DNA from: Pseudomonas brassicacearum subsp. neoaurantiaca
GTDB lineage: Bacteria; Pseudomonadota; Gammaproteobacteria; Pseudomonadales; Pseudomonadaceae
Direction of reading: 5' to 3'
NCBI RefSeq assembly: GCF_013608025.1
Contig: NZ_VDLV01000052.1
Span: 55,640 to 119,639, forward strand
Length of the DNA stretch: 64,000 nt
Each line of letters begins with the position of its first letter. The first letter of the stretch is position 1. Positions 44,997-53,707 of this stretch are shown one piece after another. The position numbers were made by a program, and so were the translations under genes. The notes below the pieces were generated by a model. That model made no database searches. It was not told the DNA's origin and saw only the letters and a program-made list of their open reading frames with translations.

Positions 44997-45757
44997 TGCC
45001 GGCGACCGGTGCGCATGGCGGCGCGCAGTTCTTCCCGGGTGAAATGAAACCCCTGCTCCGCCCCCAGCGTCAGGGCCGATTCAATGAACACGTCCAGGTC
45101 CTGCAGGCTTTGCAACGTTCGGGCAAGGTGCGGATCAGCCTCCACGCGCCGCTGAAAGCAGGCCAAGTCACTTTGCGTGACGCCGGCGATGGGCGTGGAG
45201 GTCAGCCCGTCGGCAATTTGCCTTTCCAACCACGGCCCGGGACGGCAGTCGAGCACCAAGTGAACACGCGACTGGTCACTTCGATTAGCGACACGATGCG
45301 GACGCGCCAGATCAAGGAACCAGCACTCTCCCGCTTTCATCGGAATGATCTGCCCGTCCAGCCAGAAATCCACGTCAGGCGCGCTTAGCAGCGGAACGTG
45401 CAGGCGCAAGTCGGCATCCGGCCCGCCCAGGTCGTAGTCGCGATGTTCATGGATGCGTCCGCCAGGTCCCAGTCGCAACAGGCGGGCCGAGACGATATCC
45501 AGCGGCCAACCGCGCAACGCCTGCCGCCAGCGCTCGTCTTCCAGCCAGGGCGCACGGGGCAAAGGCCTACCGCGTCCGGGCGACAGTTCGGTCAAGGCAT
45601 CGGCCGCCGAAATCAACGCGACGCCACTCCAATCACCGCTGTGATAGGCGGTGTTGAAGTGGCCTCGCCAACGATCCTCTTCGACGGCGGCCAACGCCTG
45701 CAACAGCAGCGGCAGGTTTACCGTGACGGGCAGCCGGGAAAACGCCGGAAGCGTCAT
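44972..45757 (-). CDS. Aspartyl/asparaginyl beta-hydroxylase-like dioxygenase with C-terminal Nif11-like domain
   Basis: A 261-residue protein. Residues about 80-175 carry the cupin-fold Fe(II)/2-oxoglutarate oxygenase pattern: an H-x-D pair in IHEHRDYDLGG (H105, D107), a distal histidine in ARPHRVAN (H154) and the 2-oxoglutarate arginine near R164 (SRVHLVLDC). Residues about 195-250 (FQRRVEADPHLARTL, GAEQGFHFTREELRAAM) resemble a Nif11 leader-peptide domain, normally found in RiPP precursors. It lies 12 bp after the TolC gene and overlaps the sulfotransferase-like gene. A role in modifying a secreted protein is inferred. Confidence 0.82.
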   Translation of the reverse strand: MTLPAFSRLPVTVNLPLLLQALAAVEEDRWRGHFNTAYHSGDWSGVALISAADALTELSPGRGRPLPRAPWLEDERWRQALRGWPLDIVSARLLRLGPGGRIHEHRDYDLGGPDADLRLHVPLLSAPDVDFWLDGQIIPMKAGECWFLDLARPHRVANRSDQSRVHLVLDCRPGPWLERQIADGLTSTPIAGVTQSDLACFQRRVEADPHLARTLQSLQDLDVFIESALTLGAEQGFHFTREELRAAMRTGRRQWSDQWKS

Positions 45758-45769
45758 CCCAACACTCCG

Positions 45770-47281
45770 TTATTGCGCCACCGGCGGCGTTGCCACCGCA
45801 ATATCCCCTTGGGCCCAGGCCGCTTCGCGATTAGCCAGGGCAGTGGCGATCGACTGTACCTCGGTCGATTGCACTTCGTTTGGCAGCGGATCGAGACCGG
45901 CGCTGGCAAAGATCTGCCCATAGGCGTTGCGCAGGTCGGCGTAGGCCAAGTCCCGGCGCAGATCGGCCTGCAAGGTGTTCAACTCGCCTTGGATCAAATC
46001 CAATTCCCCGATGCCTGCGGCCTGGTGACGGCTGCGCAATTGACCGACGATCTGTCCATCGATGTCCGACAGCTGCTGGCTGGTCTTGAACTGGCGCAGC
46101 GCTTCACGGTAGTTCGCGTTGGCGACGTACAGCTGCGCCAGCACCGCAATCGACATGGCCTGGCGTCGGGCCGCCGCGACTTCTTCGCCGGCCTTGGCCA
46201 CATCGATGGCTGCGGGGGCGGAGATCACGTTGAACAGGTTCCAGGTGACCTTCACGCCATAGTCGGCCCAGCCCTGTTCGACCAGGAACGAGTTGCTGTC
46301 GTAATGCCCGCCGGCCGAGAACTCCAGGCCTGGCAGCAGGCGCAACATGGCCTTGCGGGTTTCGGCGGCGGTGATGCGGGTCTGGTAATCCTGCTCGCGC
46401 AGTTCCGGCCGGCTGGCCAAGGCTTCCTGTTCGAGGCGAGCCAGGTCGACCTTGAGTTCCGGGATGGCATATTCATCCTGGGTCGCCAGGGTCAGCTCGG
46501 TGCCCAGCGGCAGATTGATCAGGGTCGCCAGTTCGGTCTTGGCCAGGGACAAGGCCCGGCGCTGTTCTTCCAACTGACGGGTGGCCTGGATCAGCGAGCG
46601 CTGGTAACCCAGGGCTTGTACCGGGTCACCGATGCGCTGCTCGCTCATGCTCTGGCTGTTGCCGCGCGCCGTCTCGACCCGGGCCATCAGGCTGTCGATC
46701 TGCTTGAGCAAGCGTTCGGCGGCCATGGCTCGCCAATAGGCCGAACGCACGTCCTGGACGATCGTGTTGATCACCTTGCGCCGGCGCTCCTGCACGATCA
46801 GCCGCTGGTCACCGGCCTGCTTGGCGCTGATGTAGCTGACGCCGAAATCGAGGACGTTCCAGACCATGGTCAGGTCCGCCACCTCACGGTCACGATCCTG
46901 AGAGGTGGACGGCTCCAGGGACTGGGTGCCGGTTTCCACGCTCTGGCTGCTGGAAGCGTTGACGTTGTTGCGGCCCACATAGCCCGCGTCCAGGGCCATG
47001 CGCGGCAGCATGTCGAAACTGGCCAGGTCGAGTTGGCGCTTGGCCAAGGCCTCTTCCATGATTTTCAAGCGGCCTTCAAGGTTGTACTTCACCGCGCGGG
47101 CCATGGCCTGGTGCAAGGTCAATGGCCCACTGAGGGGCTCCTGGTCCTTGTACATATTCTGCAGGTCGGTGCGGGCGCGTTGCTCGCTGACGCTGCGATC
47201 GATCGGCTCGCTGGTGACCGCACAACCGCTGACCACCAACGCCAGCAGACTCATACCGAATAACTTCTGACTTCTATTCAT
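45770..47281 (-). CDS. TolC-family outer-membrane channel lipoprotein
   Basis: A 503-residue outer-membrane efflux protein with lipobox VVSGC (C20). The two OEP repeats show the long coiled-coil and beta segments of the TolC family (ATRQLEEQRRALSLAKTELATLINLP, then the paired RRQAMSIAVLAQLYVANANYREALRQF block). It lies 43 bp after the giant surface-protein gene on the same strand, so it is probably the exit channel for that protein. Adaptors at 59140-63330 could complete the envelope conduit; no ABC ATPase is linked. Confidence 0.87.
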   Translation of the reverse strand: MNRSQKLFGMSLLALVVSGCAVTSEPIDRSVSEQRARTDLQNMYKDQEPLSGPLTLHQAMARAVKYNLEGRLKIMEEALAKRQLDLASFDMLPRMALDAGYVGRNNVNASSSQSVETGTQSLEPSTSQDRDREVADLTMVWNVLDFGVSYISAKQAGDQRLIVQERRRKVINTIVQDVRSAYWRAMAAERLLKQIDSLMARVETARGNSQSMSEQRIGDPVQALGYQRSLIQATRQLEEQRRALSLAKTELATLINLPLGTELTLATQDEYAIPELKVDLARLEQEALASRPELREQDYQTRITAAETRKAMLRLLPGLEFSAGGHYDSNSFLVEQGWADYGVKVTWNLFNVISAPAAIDVAKAGEEVAAARRQAMSIAVLAQLYVANANYREALRQFKTSQQLSDIDGQIVGQLRSRHQAAGIGELDLIQGELNTLQADLRRDLAYADLRNAYGQIFASAGLDPLPNEVQSTEVQSIATALANREAAWAQGDIAVATPPVAQ

Positions 47282-47324
47282 CCCTGGATTGCCCCTGGCT
47301 GCCGTATTTTCTTATGGGAGTTGT

Positions 47325-50300
47325 TCAGGCCTGCACTTGGCGGATGCCGGCCTGTTTCAGAGCCATTGCCAGGCTGTCCACCTGACGTTGCTCTGTGTCT
47401 TTGAGTTGTTGCAATTGCTGGCCCAAGGTCGGTGCGCCGAATACCCCGCGCATGCCTTGGGACGCATCGCCCCCTTTGATCGACTGATTGTCGAAGGCAT
47501 CCAGCGATTCGCCTTCGGAACTGGCGTCCTGGTTGAACAGGCTGGAAATCGTGCTGCTGCCGAACACCCCGCCATCGCCACCACCAAAGCCCAGGAACCC
47601 CTGGCCCGAACCGTCCCCGGCGGCGTCGCTGCTGAACACTTGGGCGATATAGCTGGGCGCCAGCTCGCCACGGTTGATGAAGATGCTGCCAATAGGATCG
47701 AGACCGCCAACATCGCGCTGCTCGAACAGCGGCGGGAAGCCCAGCGGCGAGCCCAGATTGCCGGTCGGCGGAGTGAAGACGATCGGCTGCAACGGCACCT
47801 CGGACGGCGGGATGACCGTCACGGGGTCCGATGTCAGGAAGTCCGGCGGTGGCGTCACATCGTTGGGCGCCACGGTGTCGATCGCGTAGTTGTTGGACAC
47901 CGCCACGCTTGATCCGGCGTTGCCCGACAGGTCGCTGACGTTGCTGGTGTCCAAGGCGATGAAATTGCTTGGGTCGGTGAGGTTCACCGTGGGCGTGAAC
48001 GTTGCCGTCCAGGTCTTGCCGCCGTCGCTGCTGCTCAGGTTGCTCAGGTCGCCGTTGGTGACGCTCAGGTCCGACAGGTCGAAGTCCGTCACCGCCTCGC
48101 TGAAGGTGAAGGTCACCTGGGTCGTCTGGCCCACCCCCAGGTTCGGGTTGGCGACCACGATGGTCGCGGTCGGCCGGGTCGCATCGAGGGCATAGTTGGC
48201 GGAGATGGCGATGCCCACGCCGGCGTTGCCGGCGCTGTCCTGCACGTTGCTGGCGTCGAGCAGGATCAGGTTGGTGGCGTCGTTGACACCCACCGTTGGC
48301 GTCAGGGTCGCCGTCCAGGTCAGGCCGCCGTCGCTGCTGGCGAGATTGGACAGCACGCCATTGGCGACACTGAGGTCCGACAGGTCGAAACCGGACACCG
48401 CCTCGGTGAAGCTGATGGTCACGGTGGTGGTCTGGCCGATGCCCAGCGAGGTATCGGCCACCACGATGGTCGCACCCGGGCGCACGGTATCGATTGCATA
48501 GTTGTTGGAGGCGACCACGCCGACACCGCTGTTGCCCGAAACGTTCGTGACGCCACTGGTGTCCAGGCTGATCAGGTTGCTGGTGTCGGTGATATTGCTC
48601 GCCGGCGTGAACGTTGCCGTCCAGGTGACGCCGCCGTCAGTGGACGACACATTGCTCAGCGTCCCGTTGCTGACGGTCAGGTCGCTGTTGTCGAAACCGC
48701 TGACCGCTTCGGAGAAGGTGATCGTTACTTGCGACGTTTCACCCACGCTCAGCGCGGTATCGGCGACGACGACAGTGGCGGTCGGCACGCGAGTCTCAAC
48801 GGCGTAGTTGGCCGAATCGGTAGTGCCGGTTCCGGTGTTGCCCGCCGCATCGCTCACCCCGGTATTGTCGAGAATGATCAGGTTGGTGGCGTCGCTCACG
48901 CCCAGGGTAGGCGTAAACGTGGCGGTCCAGGTCAGGCCGCCATCACTGCTGTTCACGGCGCTCAGCGTGCCGTTGGCAACGCTCAAGTCATCGTTGCTGA
49001 AACCGCTCACCGCCTCGCTGAACGTAATGGTCACTTGCGCCGTTTCCCCCGGCCTCAGCGATGAATCACTGAGCACGATGGTGGCGGTCGGACGCTGGGT
49101 ATCGAGGGCGTAGTTATTGGAATCGGTCGTGCCGACGTTGGCGTTGCCCGCCAGGTCGATAATGCCGCCGCTGTTGAGCGAAATCACATTGCTGCTGTCG
49201 TTGATCCCGTTGGTGGGCGTTAAAGTCGCGGTCCAGGTGATACCGCCGTCGCTGCTGCTCAGCCCGGAGATCGTCCCGTTGGCGACGGTCAGGTCGGCGG
49301 CAGTGAACGCCGTTATGGCCTCGCTGAACGTGATGGTTACCAAGGAAGTTTCGCCGGCCGCGATGGCGGTATCGGCCACGACAATGGTCGCGGTCGGACG
49401 CACCGTATCCACCACATAATTATTGGAGTCGGTGGTGCCGACACCGGCGTTGCCCGCGCCGTTGATCAGGCCGGTATTGTCCAGGGTGATCACGTTGCTG
49501 GTATCGGAAATGCTGGTGCTCGGCGTGAAGGTGGCGGTCCAGGTGACGCCGCCGTCGGTACTGCTCATGGTGCCCAAGGTACCGTTGCTGACGGTCAGGT
49601 CCGAATTGTCGAAGCCACTGACCGCCGAGTTGAACGTCACGGTCACGATCGTCGTTTCGCCAATGCCCAAGGTGCTGTCGGCGACCACGATGGTTGCCGT
49701 CGGTACGTTGGTGTCGACCTGGTAATTGTTGGAATTGGTGGTCCCGGTACCGGTATTGCCCCCCGCATCAGCGATGCCGGTGTTGTTCAGAGTAATGACG
49801 TTGGACGTATCGCTGACCCCGAGGGCCGGGGTGAAGGTAGCGGTCCAGGTAATGCCGCCATCGCTGCTGCTGACCGCGCTCAACGTGCCATTGGCCACGC
49901 TCAGGTCCGAATTGTCAAAACCGCTGACCGCTTCGGAGAAGGTGATGGTAACCAGGGAGGTTTCGCCCACGCTCAGGGCGGTGTCGGCGATCACGATGGT
50001 GGCCGTTGGACGCTGGGTGTCGACGGCATAGTTATTGGAGTCGGTGGTGCCACTGCCGGTGTTGCCCGCGCCATCCACCACGCCGGAATTGTTGAGGGTG
50101 ATCAGGTTAGTGGCGTCGGTGACGCCCGCCGACGGCGTGAATGTCGCCGTGTAGGTGATGTTGTCGCTGGTGCTCAGGCCGCTCAGGCTGCCGTTGGTGA
50201 CACTCAGGTCCGCCAGGGTGAAACCGGTCACCGCCTCGCTGAAGGTAATCGTCACCACTGACGTTTCGCCAGCGCCGACAGCCGAGTCAGCAACCACAAT

Positions 50301-53300
50301 GGTTGCAGTCGGACGCGCGGTATCGATGGCGTAGTTGTTGGAATCGGTGGTGCCGCTGCCACTGTTGCCCGCCGCGTCCGTCACGCCGGTATTATCCAGG
50401 GTGATGAGGTTGCTGGTGTCGCTGACGCTGGCGCTTGGCGTCAGCGTCCCGGTCCAGGTGATGCCGCCGTCGCCGCTGCTCAGGCCGGTGACCGTACCGT
50501 TGGCGACCGTCAGGTCAGCGGTGGTAAAGCCTGTTACCGCTTCGTTGAAGGTGATGGTCACCAGGGAGGTTTCGCCGACGCTCAGCGAGGTATCGCTGAC
50601 GACGATGCTGGCGGTGGGACGTTGGGTATCGACGGCGTAATTGTTGGAGCTGGTGGTACCGGAGCCGGCATTGCCCGCCGCGTCCGCCACGCCGGTATTG
50701 GCCAGGATAATCAGGTTGGTGGCGTCGCTGATGCTGGCGCTCGGGGTCAGCGTTGCGGTCCAGGTAATGCCGCCGTCGCTGCTGCTCAGCCCGCTCAAGC
50801 TGCCGTTGGCGACGGTCAGGTCGGCCAGGGTGAAGCCCGTGACGGCCTCGCTGAAAGTAATCGTGACTAGGGACGTTTCACCGACGCTCAGGGCCGTATC
50901 GGCGACCACGATGGATGCCGTCGGACGCTGCGTGTCGACGGCGTAGTTGTTCGAGTCGGTGGTGCCGCTGCCGACGTTGCCGGCCAGGTCGGCAACGCCG
51001 CTGTTGTCCAGTGTGATCAGGTTGGTGGTGTCGCTGGTGCTGGCGCTCGGAGTCAGCGTCGCAGTCCAGGTGATACCGCCGTCGCTGGTGCTCAGCCCGG
51101 TCACGCTGCCATTGGCAACGGTCAGGTCCGCCGCGGTGAAACCACTCACGGCCTCGCTGAAAGTGATGGTGACCACCGAGGTTTCGCCCACGCTCAACGC
51201 GGTGTCGGCGACTACGATTGTGGCGGTCGGACGTTGCGTGTCGACGGCATAGTTGTTGGAATTGGTCGTGCCCACGCCGGCGTTGCCATTGAGGTCCGCC
51301 ACGCCGGTGTTATTCAGCACAATGAGATTGGAGGTGTCGGTGACCGCTGCATCCGGCGTCAACGTGGCCGTCCAGGTGATGCCGCCGTCGCTGGTGCTCA
51401 GGCCGCTGATCGAGCCGTTGGCGACGGTCAGGTCGGAGGTCGTGAAACCGCTGACGGCCTCGGAGAAGGTGATGGTGACTGTCGAGGTCTCGCCAATCCT
51501 GAGGGCCGTGTCGCTCACCACGATGGACGCCGTGGGCGCCACGGTGTCGTTGACGATGTAGTTATTCGAGTCGGTAGTGCCTACGCCAGCATTGCCGGCC
51601 AGGTCGGCAACGCCGGTATTGTTAAGGGTAATGATGTTGGTGGTGTCGGCGATGTTGCTGGCCGCGGTCAACGTACCGGTCCAGGTTATGCCGCCGTTGC
51701 TGGTGGTCAAGGTGCCGACGGTGCCGTTCTGTACCGTCAGGTCCGCCGCGGTGAGGCCGGTCACCGCTTCGGAGAAGGTGATGGTCACCGTCGACGTGCC
51801 ACCGGAGTTCAGGTTGGTATTGGCCACCACGACGGTCGCGGTGGGCGGCGTCTCGTCCGGCACATAGTTGGTATTGATGGTGCCGCCGTCGCCGTAGACG
51901 TTGGCCACTGAGGCCGGCGAAACGCCTGCGGTGCCCGCACTCGTCCCCCCCACGCCACTGCCGCCGACGTTGCCGGCCAGGGCAGCGAAGTTCGCGGCGG
52001 TGATCAGGATCGAACCTTTGTTCCAAATGGCGCCGACACCGACGCCACCGGCACCGCCCGCCTGGAGATAGCCACCGCCAGCCCCGCCGCCGCCACCGCC
52101 ACCACCCGCGCCGACGTTATTGGAAATGACCGAGTTGCCAATAATCCGCAGGGTCGCGCCGGTATCGTTGTAGATACCTCCGACCGCACCGCCACCGTCA
52201 CCGCCGAAGTTGTCGTACCCGTCACCACCGCCGCCACCGCCGATGGATAATCCGCCGCTGCTGGCCGTACCGCCGGCCGAACCGGTGCTGTAGCCCGGAT
52301 AGGCGGCGCCGCCAGCGCCACCCGTGGTCGAACCGCCACGCCCGCCAATGTTGAAGAAGCCGCCACCCGCGCCGCCCTGCCCGGCCGTGCCGTTGGAACC
52401 CGTGGAGTTGAGCGTGTCGCCGCCCTTGCCGCCGATACCGCTACCGACCGCACCGCCGCCACCACCGCCGCCACCGGCGTATTGCGGCGTCACGCCACCG
52501 CCACCACCACCGCCCGAAGCGGCGTTGGCGGTGACCGTAACGTTGCGCAGGGTCAGGGTGCCGGCGTTATAGATACCCCCGCCCTTGGACACCAACGCAT
52601 CGTCGCCGCCATTGCCTCCGTTACCCGCCGTCATACCCCGGGTGATCACCAGCCCATCGAGGGTTGCGGTCGTGCCGGATGTCACGTTGATGATCTGGGT
52701 GCGGAATTGCCCATCCAGGGTCACGTCGGCCACGTTGTCGTTGTTGAGGTCGCCGTCGATGGTGATGTTCTTGTTGACCACCAGCACCGACGTCAGCCCG
52801 ACGGTCATGGTGTTGTTGAACGTGACGATGTCGCCGTTCTGCGCAGACGCCAAGGCGGCGCGCAGGGAACCGACGCCAGTATTGAGGTTGTTGGTGGCGG
52901 TCCAGGTGGCCAGGCCCCATTGATATTCGCTCATGGCCTTGCTCGACAGCACATTGGCGCTTTCGATGCTGCCGGTGGCGATTTCCAGATTCCAGTCGCC
53001 GCCCAGGCCAGTGCGGTCGTCGGAAGCAGCCACGTCCCGGCCGGTGAGCTGCGCCAGCGAGTTGACCAGGCTCATGCCGCGGTCGCCTTCGGCGGTGTAG
53101 CAGCCGTAAATAAGGATATCGCCGCCAGCGTTCATATCCTTGCCGATCTGCGCCAGCACTTCGCTGCGGGCCTGGACGTTGTCCGCGGACAGGTAGCTGT
53201 TGCCCAGCCATAAATCACCGGCGTTACCGTGGGCGATGATCTGTACCGAACTGACGCCCTGGTGGGTGTCCAGGTAATCGGCGATCTGCTGCAAGCCGTC

Positions 53301-53642
53301 CTTGGTGCCATCCAGTTGCACCACCTCGGTACCCGGCGCTACGCCTTGCAGCAACCGGGCGGAGTCCTTCACGCGGGAGTCGACGAACACCACGGACTTG
53401 CCCGGCACGGCCGCCTCGGTAGCATCGGTCTGGCCTTGCGGCGCATGGGTGTCGGAAGGCTGGTCCGCCGTGGGCGTCTTCGCCGCGTCAGCGGTCGGGT
53501 GTGCGTCCGGCTGCGCGGCATCGGCCACGGTCGCGGCCACCGCGCCGTCGAAGAGCATTCGCGGCTCCAGCGACATGATCATTGGCGATGCCAGGGCTTG
53601 TGCGCCCTCGGTTACCCGCGATTTGCCTTTGCTCCACCACAT
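47325..53642 (-). CDS. Giant secreted surface protein: LEPR-type N-terminus, DUF4347, Gly-rich region, 13 Ig-like repeats
   Basis: A protein of 2105 residues from the ATG at 53642; a GTG three codons upstream (53651) is possible. There is no Sec signal peptide. The N-terminal motif SLEPRMLFDGA (about 24-34) is typical of giant exported proteins, and DUF4347 spans about 83-225. A beta-helix-like stretch follows (SLRAALASAQNGDIVTFNN, ITIDGDLNNDN). A Gly-rich region spans about 345-560, and 13 repeats of about 101 residues (PTATIVVADTALSVGETS; VTITFSEAVSGF) span about 590-1920. A non-repetitive C-terminal tail ends KQAGIRQVQA. No RTX nonapeptides are seen. It is probably an adhesin or biofilm matrix protein. 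Confidence 0.88.
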   Translation of the reverse strand: MWWSKGKSRVTEGAQALASPMIMSLEPRMLFDGAVAATVADAAQPDAHPTADAAKTPTADQPSDTHAPQGQTDATEAAVPGKSVVFVDSRVKDSARLLQGVAPGTEVVQLDGTKDGLQQIADYLDTHQGVSSVQIIAHGNAGDLWLGNSYLSADNVQARSEVLAQIGKDMNAGGDILIYGCYTAEGDRGMSLVNSLAQLTGRDVAASDDRTGLGGDWNLEIATGSIESANVLSSKAMSEYQWGLATWTATNNLNTGVGSLRAALASAQNGDIVTFNNTMTVGLTSVLVVNKNITIDGDLNNDNVADVTLDGQFRTQIINVTSGTTATLDGLVITRGMTAGNGGNGGDDALVSKGGGIYNAGTLTLRNVTVTANAASGGGGGGGVTPQYAGGGGGGGGAVGSGIGGKGGDTLNSTGSNGTAGQGGAGGGFFNIGGRGGSTTGGAGGAAYPGYSTGSAGGTASSGGLSIGGGGGGDGYDNFGGDGGGAVGGIYNDTGATLRIIGNSVISNNVGAGGGGGGGGAGGGYLQAGGAGGVGVGAIWNKGSILITAANFAALAGNVGGSGVGGTSAGTAGVSPASVANVYGDGGTINTNYVPDETPPTATVVVANTNLNSGGTSTVTITFSEAVTGLTAADLTVQNGTVGTLTTSNGGITWTGTLTAASNIADTTNIITLNNTGVADLAGNAGVGTTDSNNYIVNDTVAPTASIVVSDTALRIGETSTVTITFSEAVSGFTTSDLTVANGSISGLSTSDGGITWTATLTPDAAVTDTSNLIVLNNTGVADLNGNAGVGTTNSNNYAVDTQRPTATIVVADTALSVGETSVVTITFSEAVSGFTAADLTVANGSVTGLSTSDGGITWTATLTPSASTSDTTNLITLDNSGVADLAGNVGSGTTDSNNYAVDTQRPTASIVVADTALSVGETSLVTITFSEAVTGFTLADLTVANGSLSGLSSSDGGITWTATLTPSASISDATNLIILANTGVADAAGNAGSGTTSSNNYAVDTQRPTASIVVSDTSLSVGETSLVTITFNEAVTGFTTADLTVANGTVTGLSSGDGGITWTGTLTPSASVSDTSNLITLDNTGVTDAAGNSGSGTTDSNNYAIDTARPTATIVVADSAVGAGETSVVTITFSEAVTGFTLADLSVTNGSLSGLSTSDNITYTATFTPSAGVTDATNLITLNNSGVVDGAGNTGSGTTDSNNYAVDTQRPTATIVIADTALSVGETSLVTITFSEAVSGFDNSDLSVANGTLSAVSSSDGGITWTATFTPALGVSDTSNVITLNNTGIADAGGNTGTGTTNSNNYQVDTNVPTATIVVADSTLGIGETTIVTVTFNSAVSGFDNSDLTVSNGTLGTMSSTDGGVTWTATFTPSTSISDTSNVITLDNTGLINGAGNAGVGTTDSNNYVVDTVRPTATIVVADTAIAAGETSLVTITFSEAITAFTAADLTVANGTISGLSSSDGGITWTATLTPTNGINDSSNVISLNSGGIIDLAGNANVGTTDSNNYALDTQRPTATIVLSDSSLRPGETAQVTITFSEAVSGFSNDDLSVANGTLSAVNSSDGGLTWTATFTPTLGVSDATNLIILDNTGVSDAAGNTGTGTTDSANYAVETRVPTATVVVADTALSVGETSQVTITFSEAVSGFDNSDLTVSNGTLSNVSSTDGGVTWTATFTPASNITDTSNLISLDTSGVTNVSGNSGVGVVASNNYAIDTVRPGATIVVADTSLGIGQTTTVTISFTEAVSGFDLSDLSVANGVLSNLASSDGGLTWTATLTPTVGVNDATNLILLDASNVQDSAGNAGVGIAISANYALDATRPTATIVVANPNLGVGQTTQVTFTFSEAVTDFDLSDLSVTNGDLSNLSSSDGGKTWTATFTPTVNLTDPSNFIALDTSNVSDLSGNAGSSVAVSNNYAIDTVAPNDVTPPPDFLTSDPVTVIPPSEVPLQPIVFTPPTGNLGSPLGFPPLFEQRDVGGLDPIGSIFINRGELAPSYIAQVFSSDAAGDGSGQGFLGFGGGDGGVFGSSTISSLFNQDASSEGESLDAFDNQSIKGGDASQGMRGVFGAPTLGQQLQQLKDTEQRQVDSLAMALKQAGIRQVQA
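47880..51875 (-). repeat. Thirteen tandem 303/306-bp coding repeats (Ig-like domains)
   Basis: The DNA repeats with a period of 306 bp (sometimes 303), each unit encoding one bacterial Ig-like domain of about 101 residues beginning PTATIVVADT. Several central units (50,000-51,250) are very similar to each other, the outer ones more diverged. The phase also leaves 100-101-codon open frames on the opposite strand at the same period, which are shadows. Confidence 0.93.
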
Positions 53643-53687
53643 GACGATCACCCGGACTCGAACTTTCTTGAACGCAACTGATAAAAA

Positions 53688-53707
53688 CCGCGATCAACTG
53701 ATCGCGG
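53688..53707 (-). terminator. Intrinsic terminator overlapping the sulfotransferase stop codon
   Basis: CCGCGATCA and TGATCGCGG form a 9-bp perfect stem with a 2-base centre; on the minus strand it is followed by TTTTTATCAG. The TGA stop of the sulfotransferase gene (53694-53696) is inside the stem. The giant-protein gene starts 46 bp further on, so the element may end the first gene or attenuate read-through into the second. Confidence 0.8.

Noticed and set aside
45398..47263. 621-codon plus-strand open frame
   Set aside because: It is antisense to the TolC-family gene and shows shadow composition only.
47890..51867. Series of 96-102-codon open frames on the plus strand with a 306-bp period
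   Set aside because: They are the antisense shadow of the Ig-like repeats; the minus frame is continuous through the whole 6.3 kb and encodes recognisable domains.
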